From Brevibacillus fulvus (GTDB lineage: Bacteria > Bacillota > Bacilli > Brevibacillales > Brevibacillaceae), in contig NZ_JAFBEB010000001.1 of assembly GCF_016908525.1 (NCBI RefSeq), forward strand, positions 374,501 to 438,500: a DNA stretch of 64,000 bases, read 5' to 3'. Of this stretch, positions 27,462-37,181 are shown one piece after another (the first letter of the stretch is position 1; every line of letters starts with the position of its first letter). The notes beneath the pieces were generated by a model. That model was given only the letters and a program-made list of their open reading frames with translations. It did no database searches and was not told where the DNA came from. Position numbers and translations under genes: made by a program.

Positions 27462-28655
27462 ATGGGCAGCAGCATCTTGCGGCAGTTTCTTGAAGAAAAT
27501 TTGGCGGAGTTAAAAAGCAAAGGGTTATACAACGTGATCGATCCGCTGGAAACCGCCAACGGCCCGATAATCAAGGTTGGCGGAAAAGAACGAATCAATT
27601 TGTCTTCCAACAATTATTTGGGATTGGCTACCGACCCTCGCCTTATCGAGGCAGCGGTGGCGGCGACTCGCCAGTACGGGGTAGGAGCCGGGGCGGTCAG
27701 AACGATCAACGGAACGTTGCAGCTTCATGTCAGCCTGGAGCAAAAGCTGGCCCACTTCAAGCAGACAGAGGCGGCCATTGCCTATCAATCCGGTTTTAAC
27801 TGCAATATGGCGGCCATCTCGGCGGTGATGGACAAACAGGACGCGATTCTTTCCGACGAGTTAAATCATGCTTCCATCATTGACGGCTGCCGTTTGTCCA
27901 AAGCAAAGATTATTCCTTACAAGCATTCTGACATGGATGATTTGCGCTTGAAAGCGAAAGAGGCCAAACAGTCCGGTCTTTACAAAAAAATCATGGTCAT
28001 TACCGACGGGGTGTTCTCCATGGACGGGGATATCGCCAAATTGCCGGAAATCGTCCAAATTGCCGATGAATTCGATTTGATTACGTATGTGGATGACGCG
28101 CATGGTTCCGGGGTCTTGGGCAAGGGAGCCGGCACGGTCAAACATTTTGGCCTGTCCGACAAGGTCGATTTCCAAATCGGAACGTTATCCAAAGCAATCG
28201 GCGTAGTCGGCGGATATGTCGCCGGCAAGCAGGAGCTCATTGACTGGTTAAAGGTGCGAAGCCGGCCGTTTTTGTTCTCGACCGCTTTGCCGCCGGGGGA
28301 TGTTGCCGCTTGTCTGACGGCGATCGACATTTTAGCCGGCAGCACGGAATTGCATGATCGGCTGTGGGAAAATGGAACATATTTGAAACAGGGTCTGCGC
28401 CAATTGGGTTTTGATATCGGTCAGAGCGAAACACCGATTACGCCCTGCATTATCGGGGATGAAAAGCAAACGCAGGAATTCAGCAGACGCTTGTATGAAG
28501 AAGGAGTCTATGCGAAAGCGATCGTCTTTCCAACGGTGCCGCGGGGAACGGGACGGGTCAGAAATATGCCGACAGCAGCGCATACGAAAGAAATGCTGGA
28601 TCAGGCGTTGGCTATTTATGAAAAAGTTGGGAAAGAAATGGGGATACTGGCATGA
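27462..28655 (+). CDS. kbl: Glycine C-acetyltransferase (2-amino-3-ketobutyrate CoA ligase)
   Basis: A 397-residue PLP enzyme of the alpha-oxoamine synthase family. It splits 2-amino-3-ketobutyrate with CoA into glycine and acetyl-CoA. PLP lysine K244 lies in [23 protein letters not shown] and [11 protein letters not shown] are typical of the family. ATG 27462 follows GTGGAGGA; the ORF start 27 bases upstream has no ribosome site. The next gene, a threonine dehydrogenase, supplies the substrate, which separates this from biotin synthase BioF. Confidence 0.95.
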   Translation: MGSSILRQFLEENLAELKSKGLYNVIDPLETANGPIIKVGGKERINLSSNNYLGLATDPRLIEAAVAATRQYGVGAGAVRTINGTLQLHVSLEQKLAHFKQTEAAIAYQSGFNCNMAAISAVMDKQDAILSDELNHASIIDGCRLSKAKIIPYKHSDMDDLRLKAKEAKQSGLYKKIMVITDGVFSMDGDIAKLPEIVQIADEFDLITYVDDAHGSGVLGKGAGTVKHFGLSDKVDFQIGTLSKAIGVVGGYVAGKQELIDWLKVRSRPFLFSTALPPGDVAACLTAIDILAGSTELHDRLWENGTYLKQGLRQLGFDIGQSETPITPCIIGDEKQTQEFSRRLYEEGVYAKAIVFPTVPRGTGRVRNMPTAAHTKEMLDQALAIYEKVGKEMGILA

Positions 28656-29608
28656 AACGAATCATGGTGACAGGTGCCTTAGGGCAAATTGGTTCGGAAT
28701 TGGTGACAAAACTGCGTGAGCTGTATGGAAACGATCAGGTCATCGCGACGGATATTCGCCACTGTGCCGGCGTCATCGAGGAGAGCGGGCCGTTTGAGCT
28801 GTTGGATGTAATGGACGCAAACCGCATGCACGAAATTGCCCAAAAATATCGGGTGGATACGATTATTCATCTCGCCGCCTTGCTGTCGGCAACAGCAGAA
28901 GCGAATCCGCTATTGGCCTGGAATTTGAATATGGGCGGTCTGGTCAATGCGCTGGAAGTGGCTCGTTCCCTCGGCTGTCAGTTTTTTACCCCCAGTTCCA
29001 TCGGGGCGTTTGGACCAACTACGCCGAAAAAACTGACACCGCAAGAAACGATTCAGCGGCCAACGACAATGTATGGGGTCAACAAGGTTGCGGGGGAATT
29101 GCTGTGCGACTACTATTATCACAAGTTTGGCGTTGATACGAGAGGTTTGCGCTTTCCCGGCTTGATCTCCTATGTGACTCCGCCTGGCGGGGGAACGACC
29201 GATTACGCCGTGGAGATCTACTACCAAGCAATCCAACAGGGGCGTTATACGTCTTACCTGGCAGCCGGAACCTATCTGGACATGATGTATATGCCGGATG
29301 CGCTCGATGCGATTGTTGCCTTGATGGAAGCGGACCCAGCCAAACTGGTCAACCGCAACGCGTATAATGTGACGGCGATGAGTGTTGATCCGGAGGCTAT
29401 TGCCGCTGCGATTCGCAATCATTTGCCGCACTTCCAGCTCGCCTATGAGATTGATCCGATCCGACAGGCGATCGCCGAAAGCTGGCCCGACTCGTTGGAT
29501 GTGTCGGCAGCCCGAGAGCAATGGGGCTTTGCACCGGCATACGATTTGGCGCGTATGACGGAGGATATGCTGGACAAATTGGCAGCCAAGCTTGTTCACA
29601 CCGCTTGA
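28652..29608 (+). CDS. tdh: L-threonine 3-dehydrogenase, SDR type
   Basis: A 318-residue NAD-dependent extended short-chain dehydrogenase, oxidising threonine to 2-amino-3-ketobutyrate. The NAD loop [12 protein letters not shown] is at the N-terminus, and the active-site tyrosine and lysine occur in [10 protein letters not shown], with the upstream serine in [30 protein letters not shown] is characteristic of the TDH subfamily. It overlaps kbl by four bases, so threonine is channelled to glycine. It differs from the zinc-dependent MDR-type Tdh of E. coli. Confidence 0.93.
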   Translation: MKRIMVTGALGQIGSELVTKLRELYGNDQVIATDIRHCAGVIEESGPFELLDVMDANRMHEIAQKYRVDTIIHLAALLSATAEANPLLAWNLNMGGLVNALEVARSLGCQFFTPSSIGAFGPTTPKKLTPQETIQRPTTMYGVNKVAGELLCDYYYHKFGVDTRGLRFPGLISYVTPPGGGTTDYAVEIYYQAIQQGRYTSYLAAGTYLDMMYMPDALDAIVALMEADPAKLVNRNAYNVTAMSVDPEAIAAAIRNHLPHFQLAYEIDPIRQAIAESWPDSLDVSAAREQWGFAPAYDLARMTEDMLDKLAAKLVHTA

Positions 29609-29646
29609 TTCGTGTTTTCGCTTGCCTGCACGTTTGTATTTGCACG

Positions 29647-29680
29647 AAAGGGACTTCAAAGCTGAAGTCCCTTTACTTTT
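29647..29680. terminator. Terminator of kbl-tdh
   Basis: AAAGGGACTTC (29647-29657) pairs perfectly with GAAGTCCCTTT (29664-29674), followed by ACTTTTT. The opposing gene ends at 29673, so the hairpin may serve both strands. Confidence 0.88.
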
Positions 29681-29951
29681 TCCGTTTCCATTTTCTTCTG
29701 AACAGGGGATAAGCACCACCTAGCAACAGGCCATAGACAGGTACGCCGATAAAGAAGCTGACCCAATCCCCGCCGTCGGGATACAGGGAATGTTCGCTGT
29801 GCAGGTTTTTCCCCAGCCAAATGCTGAGCAGCAAATAACAGACATGAATAACCAGGGAATAATAGCCAAAATATCGCCGGAAGCGGACTTTGCTAAAAAT
29901 AAAACTGATCGAACCAATCCCGACGATCATAATCAAACTCATTAAATGCAT
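29673..29951 (-). CDS. Small membrane protein of unknown function, 92 residues
   Basis: Three hydrophobic segments (about 4-20, 30-46, 65-82) and a basic C-terminus RRKWKRKK. No family recognised. The ribosome site is weak (AAGGG about 13 bases before ATG 29951; ATG 29942 is an alternative). Its place as the second of two minus-strand genes suggests joint expression with the gene at 30038-30412. Confidence 0.6.
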   Translation of the reverse strand: MHLMSLIMIVGIGSISFIFSKVRFRRYFGYYSLVIHVCYLLLSIWLGKNLHSEHSLYPDGGDWVSFFIGVPVYGLLLGGAYPLFRRKWKRKK

Positions 29952-30037
29952 TTTTTACTCTACCCTTCTGCCGTAAAACACATGATGCTTCCAGTTTACC
30001 ATGCTTGCGGACATCAGGGAATCCGGTTTGGCAGTTA

Positions 30038-30412
30038 TCAACGATTGCGTATTTTGCCAAATGCGATAGTGCCCGGATCATCCGCCTGCTTGGGTTTTCG
30101 CGGAAACGGAGAAAACCTGCCTTGCTGCAAAGAGTCAATGCATTCCTCCAACTGCATGCCGATCTTTATGTTGAGTTCGGGAACAATCGCCATGAACTGA
30201 TCCAGATGGACGCTGTAAAGAAGTGTGCCAACGGGATAAATTGCAAAAATATCCAAATCAGTGCGATTAAGCTTCGCAATCGACCGAAGCTGCTCCAGCG
30301 AACAATACAGCTCGCCCCAATAGGGAAGATAAGGTTTTAGACGGATTTGCCGCAAAATCCGCAAAATATGTCGGCGATGATATTCAACTAAGGCCATGTC
30401 TCTTTTTGTCAT
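30038..30412 (-). CDS. Hypothetical protein, about 124 residues
   Basis: A charged, soluble-looking protein starting MTKRDMALVEYHRR and ending in a Pro/Lys/Arg-rich tail. No recognised motif or cysteine cluster. ATG 30412 with a GGTGAT site is modest evidence; TTG 30424 would add four residues. It lies in a low-information stretch between kbl-tdh and an MFS gene; coding status is supported mainly by length and the absence of an opposing gene. Confidence 0.5.
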   Translation of the reverse strand: MTKRDMALVEYHRRHILRILRQIRLKPYLPYWGELYCSLEQLRSIAKLNRTDLDIFAIYPVGTLLYSVHLDQFMAIVPELNIKIGMQLEECIDSLQQGRFSPFPRKPKQADDPGTIAFGKIRNR

Positions 30413-30684
30413 CTTGATCACCAAAGTTAATTTTTACGATTCTGGCTGGAATTAAACACAGTATAAATGAAGTTAATCGGTACTTATTAATTGATATATA
30501 AAAAATATTTTTTAAGATATTGTCGCTTCTTGTAAAATTGGTGTACGATACAACTAATTCTTTTGCCAGCCAAGCAATGGAAATTTTCATGGAACTGCAA
30601 AAACAGGGTATGGTAAAAAACAAAAGAGAAATCCTGGTGAACTTTTCACTACTATCTTAGGTTATCGGGTTTGGAGGGGACAAT

Positions 30685-31872
30685 TTGAAGTGGAAACGTA
30701 CATTATGGATTTTATGGGCGGCGAATTTTTCCATAACGGCCGGGACGAACCTCGTCATCCCGTTTCTGCCCTACTATATTGAGCACCTCGGGGTTCATCA
30801 GCTCGAGGATCTGGAACGCTGGTCCGGCTGGGTGTTTTCAGCGCAGTTTGTCACCTCTTTCCTGTTTCAACCGCTGTGGGGCAGGATCGCGGACAAACAT
30901 GGACGAAAGATCATGTTGCTGCGTGCGGCTTTGGGGATGTGTGTCGTCACCACCTTAATGGGGTTTGTGACGGCACCGTGGCAACTGCTGGCGCTGCGGT
31001 TGCTTAACGGCGTGTTTTCCGGCTTTATTTCAATGGCGGTTTCCTTGCAGGCGTCCATCACCCCTACGGAATATTCAGGCAGGGCGTTGGGATTGCTGCA
31101 GACGGGAGGAATTGCCGGATCGTTGTTGGGGCCCTTGTTCGGTGGAGTGTTGGCCGAGGCTGTCGGATACCGCAACGTGTTCCTGTTTACGGGTGGTTTG
31201 TTTTTCATCGCCAGTTTGGTCGTCTTTTTTCTCGTTCATGAAGAAAAAAAGACAGCCGACACAACCAGCAAAGCAGCGAAGATGGACTGGGCAACCATCA
31301 AACCGATTTTGCCCGTTTTCGTTGCCTCCTTCATTACCAATCTCGGGATGATGAGCATCGAGCCGATTGTGACGGTCTACACCCGGACGATTTATCACGG
31401 GGGCCATTTGGAGTTGGTCGCCGGATTGGTAGTGGCGATCACCGGATTTGCCAATCTGATCGGAGCGCCGACGTTGGGGCGGTTGGGAGATCGGATCGGC
31501 CAGCGAAAAACGCTGCTGATCGCCATGAGCATGTCTGCTTTGGCCTTTTTGCCGCAAGCATGGGCAACCGGAATCGTTGTGCTGCTGCTCGGACGTTTTT
31601 TGCTGGGGCTGTTTGTCGGCGGGATGGTTCCGTCCTTGAACGTGCTGGTTAAAAAGATGGCCCCGCCCAATCTTCTCGCTACGGCATATGGTTTTAACAC
31701 ATCCTCTTTGTTTTTGGGCAACTTGATCGGACCGTTGATGGGCAGCCACGTGGCAGCCGCGTTCGGACTGCGTACCGTCTTTTATGTGACGATGGCGATT
31801 CTCTTGCTCGACGCGCTTTTCATCTGGTTTAACCGTCATTTGGGAGAACAGCCGGAATGGGAAGCGGATTGA
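30685..31872 (+). CDS. Major facilitator superfamily drug exporter
   Basis: A 395-residue protein with twelve predicted helices. The cytoplasmic loop 2-3 signature GRIADKHGRK and the helix-5 motif C-like GLLQTGGIAGSLLGPLFGG mark a drug:proton antiporter of the 12-helix class (MdtG/NorA-like); the equivalent loop in the second half is GRLGDRIGQRK. TTG 30685 is the start, behind TTGGAGGGGA. The AT-rich 260 bases upstream probably hold its promoter but show no operator I can name. Substrate unknown. Confidence 0.92.
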   Translation: MKWKRTLWILWAANFSITAGTNLVIPFLPYYIEHLGVHQLEDLERWSGWVFSAQFVTSFLFQPLWGRIADKHGRKIMLLRAALGMCVVTTLMGFVTAPWQLLALRLLNGVFSGFISMAVSLQASITPTEYSGRALGLLQTGGIAGSLLGPLFGGVLAEAVGYRNVFLFTGGLFFIASLVVFFLVHEEKKTADTTSKAAKMDWATIKPILPVFVASFITNLGMMSIEPIVTVYTRTIYHGGHLELVAGLVVAITGFANLIGAPTLGRLGDRIGQRKTLLIAMSMSALAFLPQAWATGIVVLLLGRFLLGLFVGGMVPSLNVLVKKMAPPNLLATAYGFNTSSLFLGNLIGPLMGSHVAAAFGLRTVFYVTMAILLLDALFIWFNRHLGEQPEWEAD

Positions 31873-31894
31873 GCATACTCGCTGTCATGGCTGG

Positions 31895-31925
31895 AAAAGC
31901 AACCGATTGGCTCGGTTGCTTTTTT
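31895..31925 (+). terminator. Terminator of the MFS gene
   Basis: AAAAGCAACCGA (31895-31906) pairs with TCGGTTGCTTTT (31912-31923), loop TTGGC, followed by more T residues. Confidence 0.93.
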
Positions 31926-32012
31926 CTGTTCGGCAGTTTTCAAGCGGTCGCGCTTTCTTTGCTTTACAGGCCGAACATTCATTCGTAAAATAAAGAGGGA
32001 GAAGGTGAAAAG

Positions 32013-34295
32013 ATGCAAGGGAAAATGGGAATATCGGAAATTTTAGAGTACTTGCGCGCGGATGACCGTTTCCGGCGAAATATCGTTCATTGGACGACAA
32101 TTCCGCCCCGTCTGGCACAAACCGTACCGTTTCCGGAAGAGCTGGATCAACGGATTTGCCAAGCCTTGGCCAAGCGGGGCATCGATTCTTTATATACGCA
32201 TCAGGCCCGTTCGTTTCAACTGGTTCGCGAGGGGAAGAATATTGTGGCGGTTACCCCGACCGCATCCGGTAAAAGCATGTGCTATCATTTGCCGGTGTTG
32301 CAAAAGCTGACGGAAGATCAGGAAGCCCGGGCATTATACTTGTTTCCGACAAAAGCGCTCGCCCAGGATCAAAAGAGCGAGCTTCATGACTGGATTAACG
32401 AAATGGGGCTGGCAATCAAATCGGAGACGTATGACGGGGATACTCCTTCCGCCATCCGACAGATGATCCGCAAGGCGGGCAACATTGTCATTACCAATCC
32501 GGATATGCTGCATTCGGCCATTTTGCCGCATCATACCAAATGGGTTTCCTTTTTTGAACATCTCAAATATGTGGTGATTGACGAATTGCATACATACCGC
32601 GGCGTTTTTGGCAGTCATGTGGCCAACGTGCTGCGCCGCTTGCAACGGATCTGCCGCTTTTACGGAAGCGATCCACAGTTTATTTGCACATCGGCGACAA
32701 TCGCCAATCCCCGCGAGCTGGCCGAACAGCTCACCGAAAAACCGATGCAGCTCGTGAACAACAACGGCGCTCCGGCCGGAAAGAAACATTTTATTTTCTA
32801 TAATCCTCCGGTAGTGAATCAGCAGTTGAACATTCGTCGCAGCGCCACATTGGAAGCGCGGGATTTGACCGCCCAATTTTTGCAGAACGGCATTCAAACG
32901 ATTTTGTTTGCCCGCAGCCGCGTGCGGGTGGAGATTTTGCTGACGTATTTGCAAGAGCTGATCAAGCGGAAATTGGGGCCAAAGACGATTCAAGGCTATC
33001 GCGGCGGCTATTTGCCCAGCCAACGCCGACAAATCGAGCGAGGGCTGCGGCAAGGCGAGATTATCGGGGTGGTCAGCACAAACGCTTTGGAGCTCGGCGT
33101 TGATATTGGCCAGCTTCAGGCTTGCATCATCACCGGGTATCCCGGTTCAGTGGCCAGCACCTGGCAACAGGCGGGGCGAGCCGGCCGCAGACAGGGCGAG
33201 TCCGCCGTGATTATGGTCGGCAGCTCTTCTCCGCTCGATCAGTATATCATCCAGCATCCCGAATACTTCTTTGAGCGGAGCCCGGAAACGGCGCGAATCA
33301 ATCCCGACAATCTGATTATTCTTGTTGACCATATCAAATGCGCCGCCTACGAACTGCCGTTTCGGCAAGGAGAGCGGTTTGGGCGAGCGGAGATTGTGGA
33401 AATATTGGAATTTCTCACGGAGGAGCAAATTTTGCATTTTGCCAAAGGAAAATGGTTTTGGATGAACGAGTCGTTTCCGGCCCACAACGTCAGTTTGCGA
33501 TCCGCTGCTCAGGAAAATGTCGTGATCATTGATATTACGGAGCAGGGAAACGAGCGTGTGATCGGCGAGATGGATCGGTTTAGCTCGTTGACGCTGTTGC
33601 ACGAAGAAGCGATCTATTTGCACCAAGGCACCCAGTATCAAGTTGAGCGGCTCGACTACGCGGAGAAAAAGGCGTATGTGCGTGAGGTGCAGGTCGACTA
33701 TTACACGGATGCCAACCTGGCCGTGCAATTGAAAGTGCTGGAGGAAGAACAAGGACGGACGAACGGACAGGTGGAGATCGCTTACGGCGAAGTATCGGTC
33801 CACGCGATGGCGACGATGTTCAAAAAGATCAAGTTTGAAACCCATGAAAACATCGGTTCGGGCCCCATTCATCTTCCCGAAGAAGAGCTGCATACCAATG
33901 CCGCTTGGGTCAGTTTTCCGGAAACGCTGCTGCAAACGATGGGGCAGACGGAAGTGGAGCGGGGATTGATCGGCGTCGCGCATGTTTTGCAGCATGTGGC
34001 ACCGTTGTTTGTTATGTGTGACCCAATGGATTTGCATGTCATTGCCCAACGAAAAGCGATTCATTCCGGACAACCGACCGTTTTCCTTTACGACCGCTAC
34101 CCGGGCGGCATCGGATTAAGCGAAGAAGTATACAAGGAAATGGGCACGATCTTACAGCAGGCGGAACATTTGATTCAGTCATGCGGCTGTGAAAGCGGCT
34201 GTCCGTCCTGCATTGGTGCGGCGGAAGAAGGGGGCAAAGAGCTGGCCCAGTCTTTGCTGCGGGTGGCGCAGGGAGGTACGCTTTATGTCTCTTAA
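32013..34295 (+). CDS. mrfA: ATP-dependent DNA helicase MrfA (DEAD/DUF1998)
   Basis: A 760-residue 3'-5' helicase known in B. subtilis (YprA) for mitomycin-damage repair independent of UvrABC. Motif I TPTASGKS, Walker B IDELHTYRG, motif III TSATIANP and motif VI QQAGRAGRRQ are intact. The C-terminal DUF1998 region (about 600-745) ends in the four-cysteine zinc site CGCESGCPSC. ATG 32013 follows GGGAGAAGGTGA. The final 11 bases overlap mrfB, which fits translational coupling of the helicase with its nuclease partner. Confidence 0.95.
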   Translation: MQGKMGISEILEYLRADDRFRRNIVHWTTIPPRLAQTVPFPEELDQRICQALAKRGIDSLYTHQARSFQLVREGKNIVAVTPTASGKSMCYHLPVLQKLTEDQEARALYLFPTKALAQDQKSELHDWINEMGLAIKSETYDGDTPSAIRQMIRKAGNIVITNPDMLHSAILPHHTKWVSFFEHLKYVVIDELHTYRGVFGSHVANVLRRLQRICRFYGSDPQFICTSATIANPRELAEQLTEKPMQLVNNNGAPAGKKHFIFYNPPVVNQQLNIRRSATLEARDLTAQFLQNGIQTILFARSRVRVEILLTYLQELIKRKLGPKTIQGYRGGYLPSQRRQIERGLRQGEIIGVVSTNALELGVDIGQLQACIITGYPGSVASTWQQAGRAGRRQGESAVIMVGSSSPLDQYIIQHPEYFFERSPETARINPDNLIILVDHIKCAAYELPFRQGERFGRAEIVEILEFLTEEQILHFAKGKWFWMNESFPAHNVSLRSAAQENVVIIDITEQGNERVIGEMDRFSSLTLLHEEAIYLHQGTQYQVERLDYAEKKAYVREVQVDYYTDANLAVQLKVLEEEQGRTNGQVEIAYGEVSVHAMATMFKKIKFETHENIGSGPIHLPEEELHTNAAWVSFPETLLQTMGQTEVERGLIGVAHVLQHVAPLFVMCDPMDLHVIAQRKAIHSGQPTVFLYDRYPGGIGLSEEVYKEMGTILQQAEHLIQSCGCESGCPSCIGAAEEGGKELAQSLLRVAQGGTLYVS

Positions 34296-35544
34296 GGGAA
34301 AATTGAATCGCCTGAAGGGACATATGCAACTGGAGGAAAAACAGCAACCGGCGTTGAGTTTGCCGGAAGCGCATGAAGCAAAAGAAATCCCGCATATGGA
34401 CAAGTGGAACAAGCTGCAAGCCAAACCGCAGTTTTGGGCAGACGAATTCGTGATGGTCCGCGAGGTGCGTTATCCGCTTGCCTATCAGCACGGCCGGTAT
34501 CGGTTTGAACAATTGCATGAAATTTTGGCTGCCTGGCAAAGCTGCGGTTTGGATCATCCGCTATCTGCAGCGGGGCTGAATGCAGAACAGCTGCTGTTTT
34601 TTGACACGGAGACGACGGGCTTGCAGGGGGGCGTCGGCAATACGATTTTTCTGCTCGGTTACAGCCGTTTTGACGGGGACAGCGTCGTGATGCGGCAGCA
34701 TTTTTTGGCGGAAGCGAATGCGGAGATTGCACTCTATCAATCGTTTTTGCAAGCGGTTGACTCCGCTACCCATCTTGTTACCTTTAACGGAAAGTCCTTT
34801 GACTGGCCGCAGGTGAGGACCAGACATACACTGGTCCGGCATGAGGTTCCGCAATTGCCCCAATTTGGCCATTTTGATCTGTTGCACGGAGCGAGACGTT
34901 TGTGGAAGCACGAATTGGCGTCCTGTCGTTTGTCCCTCATTGAACAAGCGAAGCTGGGGGTCAAGCGGCAGGAGGATGTGCCCGGCTATATGGCTCCGAT
35001 TCTTTATTTCGATTATTTACAGGACGCCAATCCCGATACGATTACAGGGGTTTTACAGCATAATGAGTGGGACGTTTTGTCGCTGATTACCCTCTATATA
35101 CACCTTTCCGGCTTGCTGCTGGAACAACAGGCGGCTAGCGCGGAAGAGCGTTTTGAAATCGCCCGCTGGTTTGAAACGCTGGGAGCAGATCAGCCAGCGA
35201 CCATTTTGTACGAACAAATCGCCAATAGCCGGCATTCCTTGCGCAAAGAGGCGTGCATCGCGCTTGGTCACCTCTACAAAAAACAAAAAAATTATTCCCA
35301 GGCACTCGCCGTCTGGGAAGGTTTGCTGCAGGAAGGCGGCTACCTCTCCGCCGACTTTTTCATTGAGTTGGCCAAGATTTATGAACATCAGCAAAAAGAC
35401 GCGGAGAAGGCGCTCTATTATGCCAAGCATGCCCAGCGGCTGCTCCAGCAAAAGGGGAGTTTGCTGCGTCAAAAAGCCAAGCAGGATCTGCGGGCCTGTG
35501 AACAGCGGATCGACCGTTTGCAGCGAAAGCTCACTCGCTTGTAG
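34285..35544 (+). CDS. mrfB: Mitomycin repair exonuclease MrfB (RNase H-like, YprB)
   Basis: A 419-residue partner of MrfA. Residues about 95-270 form a DnaQ-like RNase H fold with the first acidic pair in FFDTETTGLQGG, later residues in TFNGKSFDWPQ and FDLLHGARRL, and the last Asp in HNEWDVLSL. The C-terminal 130 residues contain TPR-like helical repeats (ACIALGHLYKKQKNYSQAL). ATG 34285 follows GGGAGG. The 3' end overlaps the convergent HNH gene by 14 bases. Confidence 0.93.
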   Translation: MSLKGKLNRLKGHMQLEEKQQPALSLPEAHEAKEIPHMDKWNKLQAKPQFWADEFVMVREVRYPLAYQHGRYRFEQLHEILAAWQSCGLDHPLSAAGLNAEQLLFFDTETTGLQGGVGNTIFLLGYSRFDGDSVVMRQHFLAEANAEIALYQSFLQAVDSATHLVTFNGKSFDWPQVRTRHTLVRHEVPQLPQFGHFDLLHGARRLWKHELASCRLSLIEQAKLGVKRQEDVPGYMAPILYFDYLQDANPDTITGVLQHNEWDVLSLITLYIHLSGLLLEQQAASAEERFEIARWFETLGADQPATILYEQIANSRHSLRKEACIALGHLYKKQKNYSQALAVWEGLLQEGGYLSADFFIELAKIYEHQQKDAEKALYYAKHAQRLLQQKGSLLRQKAKQDLRACEQRIDRLQRKLTRL

Positions 35545-36040
35545 ACGAAGCCGAAAAGAGCACTTTGGTTTTGTTGCCTCTCCGGAAATCGATCAGCCGC
35601 CCTGCTTGCATCACCAGGACATTTTTGCCCAAGGTCAGTCTGGCCGTTTCCCGATTGATTTGGCATTCCCCGTACTGGATGGTTCGCAGCAACGCCTGCA
35701 GATCGTCAGGGGACAGGCGTGGCAGCGTGCCGGGCAGCGAGGCGAGCAGTTTGGCCTTGCTGCGAATATCGATCTGATACTGCTGGAAGTAACGCAGCTT
35801 CCAGACAAATTCCAGATCGGTTGCATTTTTTTTGAAATGGTTGCAACGTTTGCAGGAAATATCGGTATTCTCTGGCGAAGATGTTCCTATGCCCTTTAAC
35901 CCGAACCGGTCGCGAAAACTGGCTTGCCGCATCCGCGTTTTGGGAATCAAGTGTTCAATCGTCATCTCGTTTTTGTTCAGAGGTCTGTTTTTCCCCAAAC
36001 AAAAAGGACTGACCTGATGATAGCGACAGTAAATTTCCAA
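35531..36040 (-). CDS. HNH endonuclease domain protein
   Basis: A 169-residue protein if started at TTG 36040, which has AAGGAG eight bases upstream; the longer frame to 36223 would overlap the carbonic anhydrase start and encodes an unlikely Phe/Leu-rich extension. The core reads EMTIEHLIPKTR, then NTDISCKRCNHFKK: HNH histidine, then the C-x2-C-N-x2-K half of the zinc site. The first cysteine pair is reduced to a single cysteine in SPFCLGKN. Convergent with mrfAB and divergent from the carbonic anhydrase. Role unknown; no methylase or toxin partner is seen. Confidence 0.75.
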   Translation of the reverse strand: MEIYCRYHQVSPFCLGKNRPLNKNEMTIEHLIPKTRMRQASFRDRFGLKGIGTSSPENTDISCKRCNHFKKNATDLEFVWKLRYFQQYQIDIRSKAKLLASLPGTLPRLSPDDLQALLRTIQYGECQINRETARLTLGKNVLVMQAGRLIDFRRGNKTKVLFSASSTSE

Positions 36041-36151
36041 CGGGACCACTCCTTGGCGAAGTCTGTTTTTCCAGCGATCGCAGTGAAGCGGCAAACAATC
36101 GACAAAACGGAACAGAAAGCGTAAAATAAAGAGGAAAAGGTGGTATGGATA

Positions 36152-36715
36152 ATGAGTATTCTGGCAGATATTCTGGAATTTAACCAAAAATTTGTGGAAA
36201 CAAAAGCATATGAGCAATACCAAACAACCAAATTTCCAAACAAAAAACTGGCCGTAATTTCTTGCATGGATACACGCCTCGTTGAATTGCTGCCAAAAGC
36301 GATGAATTTACATAATGGTGATTTTAAACACATCAAGAGTGCGGGCGCCATTGTTTCCCATCCGTTTGGCAGCGTCATGCGCAGTATTCTGGTGGCGCTT
36401 TATGAATTAAACGCCGAGGAAGTGATCGTCGTCGGTCATTACGATTGCGGGATGAGCGCAATCGATCCGAAAGCGATGATTGAAAAAATGACCAAGCGGG
36501 GAGTATCACCGGAAACGATCGGTGTATTGCAACATTCGGGGATTCGATTGGAAGAATGGCTGCATGGTTTTGATTGTGTGGAAGAAAGCGTCAGACAGAG
36601 CGTGTCGATTATCAAACAGCATCCATTGATTCCGAAAACAACCCCTGTACACGGACTGATTATCGATCCGGCAACGGGAAAACTCGATGTGATCGTGGAT
36701 GGTTATCAAGCGTAA
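36152..36715 (+). CDS. Beta-class carbonic anhydrase
   Basis: A 187-residue cytosolic zinc enzyme hydrating CO2 to bicarbonate. Zinc ligands C38, H96 and C99 occur in SCMDTRL and GHYDCGMSA, and the catalytic Asp/Arg pair is D40/R42. It belongs to the short YtiB-like branch common in Bacilli. ATG 36152 is chosen over the frame start 12 bases upstream because GAGGAAAAGG is well spaced. Single-gene unit. Confidence 0.94.
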   Translation: MSILADILEFNQKFVETKAYEQYQTTKFPNKKLAVISCMDTRLVELLPKAMNLHNGDFKHIKSAGAIVSHPFGSVMRSILVALYELNAEEVIVVGHYDCGMSAIDPKAMIEKMTKRGVSPETIGVLQHSGIRLEEWLHGFDCVEESVRQSVSIIKQHPLIPKTTPVHGLIIDPATGKLDVIVDGYQA

Positions 36716-36732
36716 GTGGAGTTCGATAGGGA

Positions 36733-36763
36733 AGGGTGTCCCGTTTGTGTGGACACTCTTTTG
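36733..36763 (+). terminator. Terminator of the carbonic anhydrase gene
   Basis: AGGGTGTCC (36733-36741) pairs with GGACACTCT (36751-36759), one G-U pair, followed by TTTT. Confidence 0.85.
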
Positions 36764-36889
36764 CTATGAATACGTCGGTTTTTTGACGAGTTGCCGAAAA
36801 AGAAGATTCCCGCCGCAAATTTTGTTATAGTCAAGAAGTAGTGGTCTCATTCAACAGTATGGAGCATTCGGGAAAGGTGGAGCATTTGT

Positions 36890-37099
36890 TTGGTTAGTGT
36901 GGATATCGGAAGTTTAACATGGCAACAATTTTGGATCGCGGCTGCCTATTTGGCCATCACCGGCTGTCTGTTTAGTCTGGGGATTCTTCGACTGTTTCAG
37001 CAACGGATCAAGAGCGGGGTCATCATGCTGGTCATTTGTGTGATTACCACCGTAATGTTTGTTGCTTATGTATATGAAGTTGCCGGTACAGGCAGTTAG
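36890..37099 (+). CDS. Small membrane protein of unknown function, 69 residues
   Basis: Two hydrophobic helices (about 13-33 and 43-63) joined by a basic loop RLFQQRIKSG. TTG 36890 is the start, with GGAAAGGTGG nine bases before it. It is flanked by terminators, indicating its own transcript. No family recognised. Confidence 0.68.
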   Translation: MVSVDIGSLTWQQFWIAAAYLAITGCLFSLGILRLFQQRIKSGVIMLVICVITTVMFVAYVYEVAGTGS

Positions 37100-37112
37100 G
37101 CGGATAACGGAT

Positions 37113-37160
37113 AAACGGCCTTGATGCATAGCGGGGAACGCTTGCTCAAGGCCGTTTTGG
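37113..37160. terminator. Bidirectional terminator between the small membrane gene and the nucleotidase
   Basis: AAACGGCCTTG (37113-37123) pairs with CAAGGCCGTTT (37147-37157), with an inner GC-rich stem, T-run on the plus side and AAA on the other. Confidence 0.85.
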
Positions 37161-37181
37161 TTTAGGCAGAACGCGTACGGG

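Noticed and set aside
30535-30659. Short frame ending LVYDTTNSFASQAMEIFMELQ... in the AT-rich gap before the MFS gene, loosely like a Spo0E-type or truncated regulator peptide
   Set aside because: No ribosome site, no clear start and no convincing family match; probably promoter DNA of the MFS gene.
35531-36223. Full-length 230-residue frame for the HNH protein
   Set aside because: The upstream part overlaps the carbonic anhydrase gene and gives a Phe/Leu-rich sequence; TTG 36040 has a proper ribosome site.
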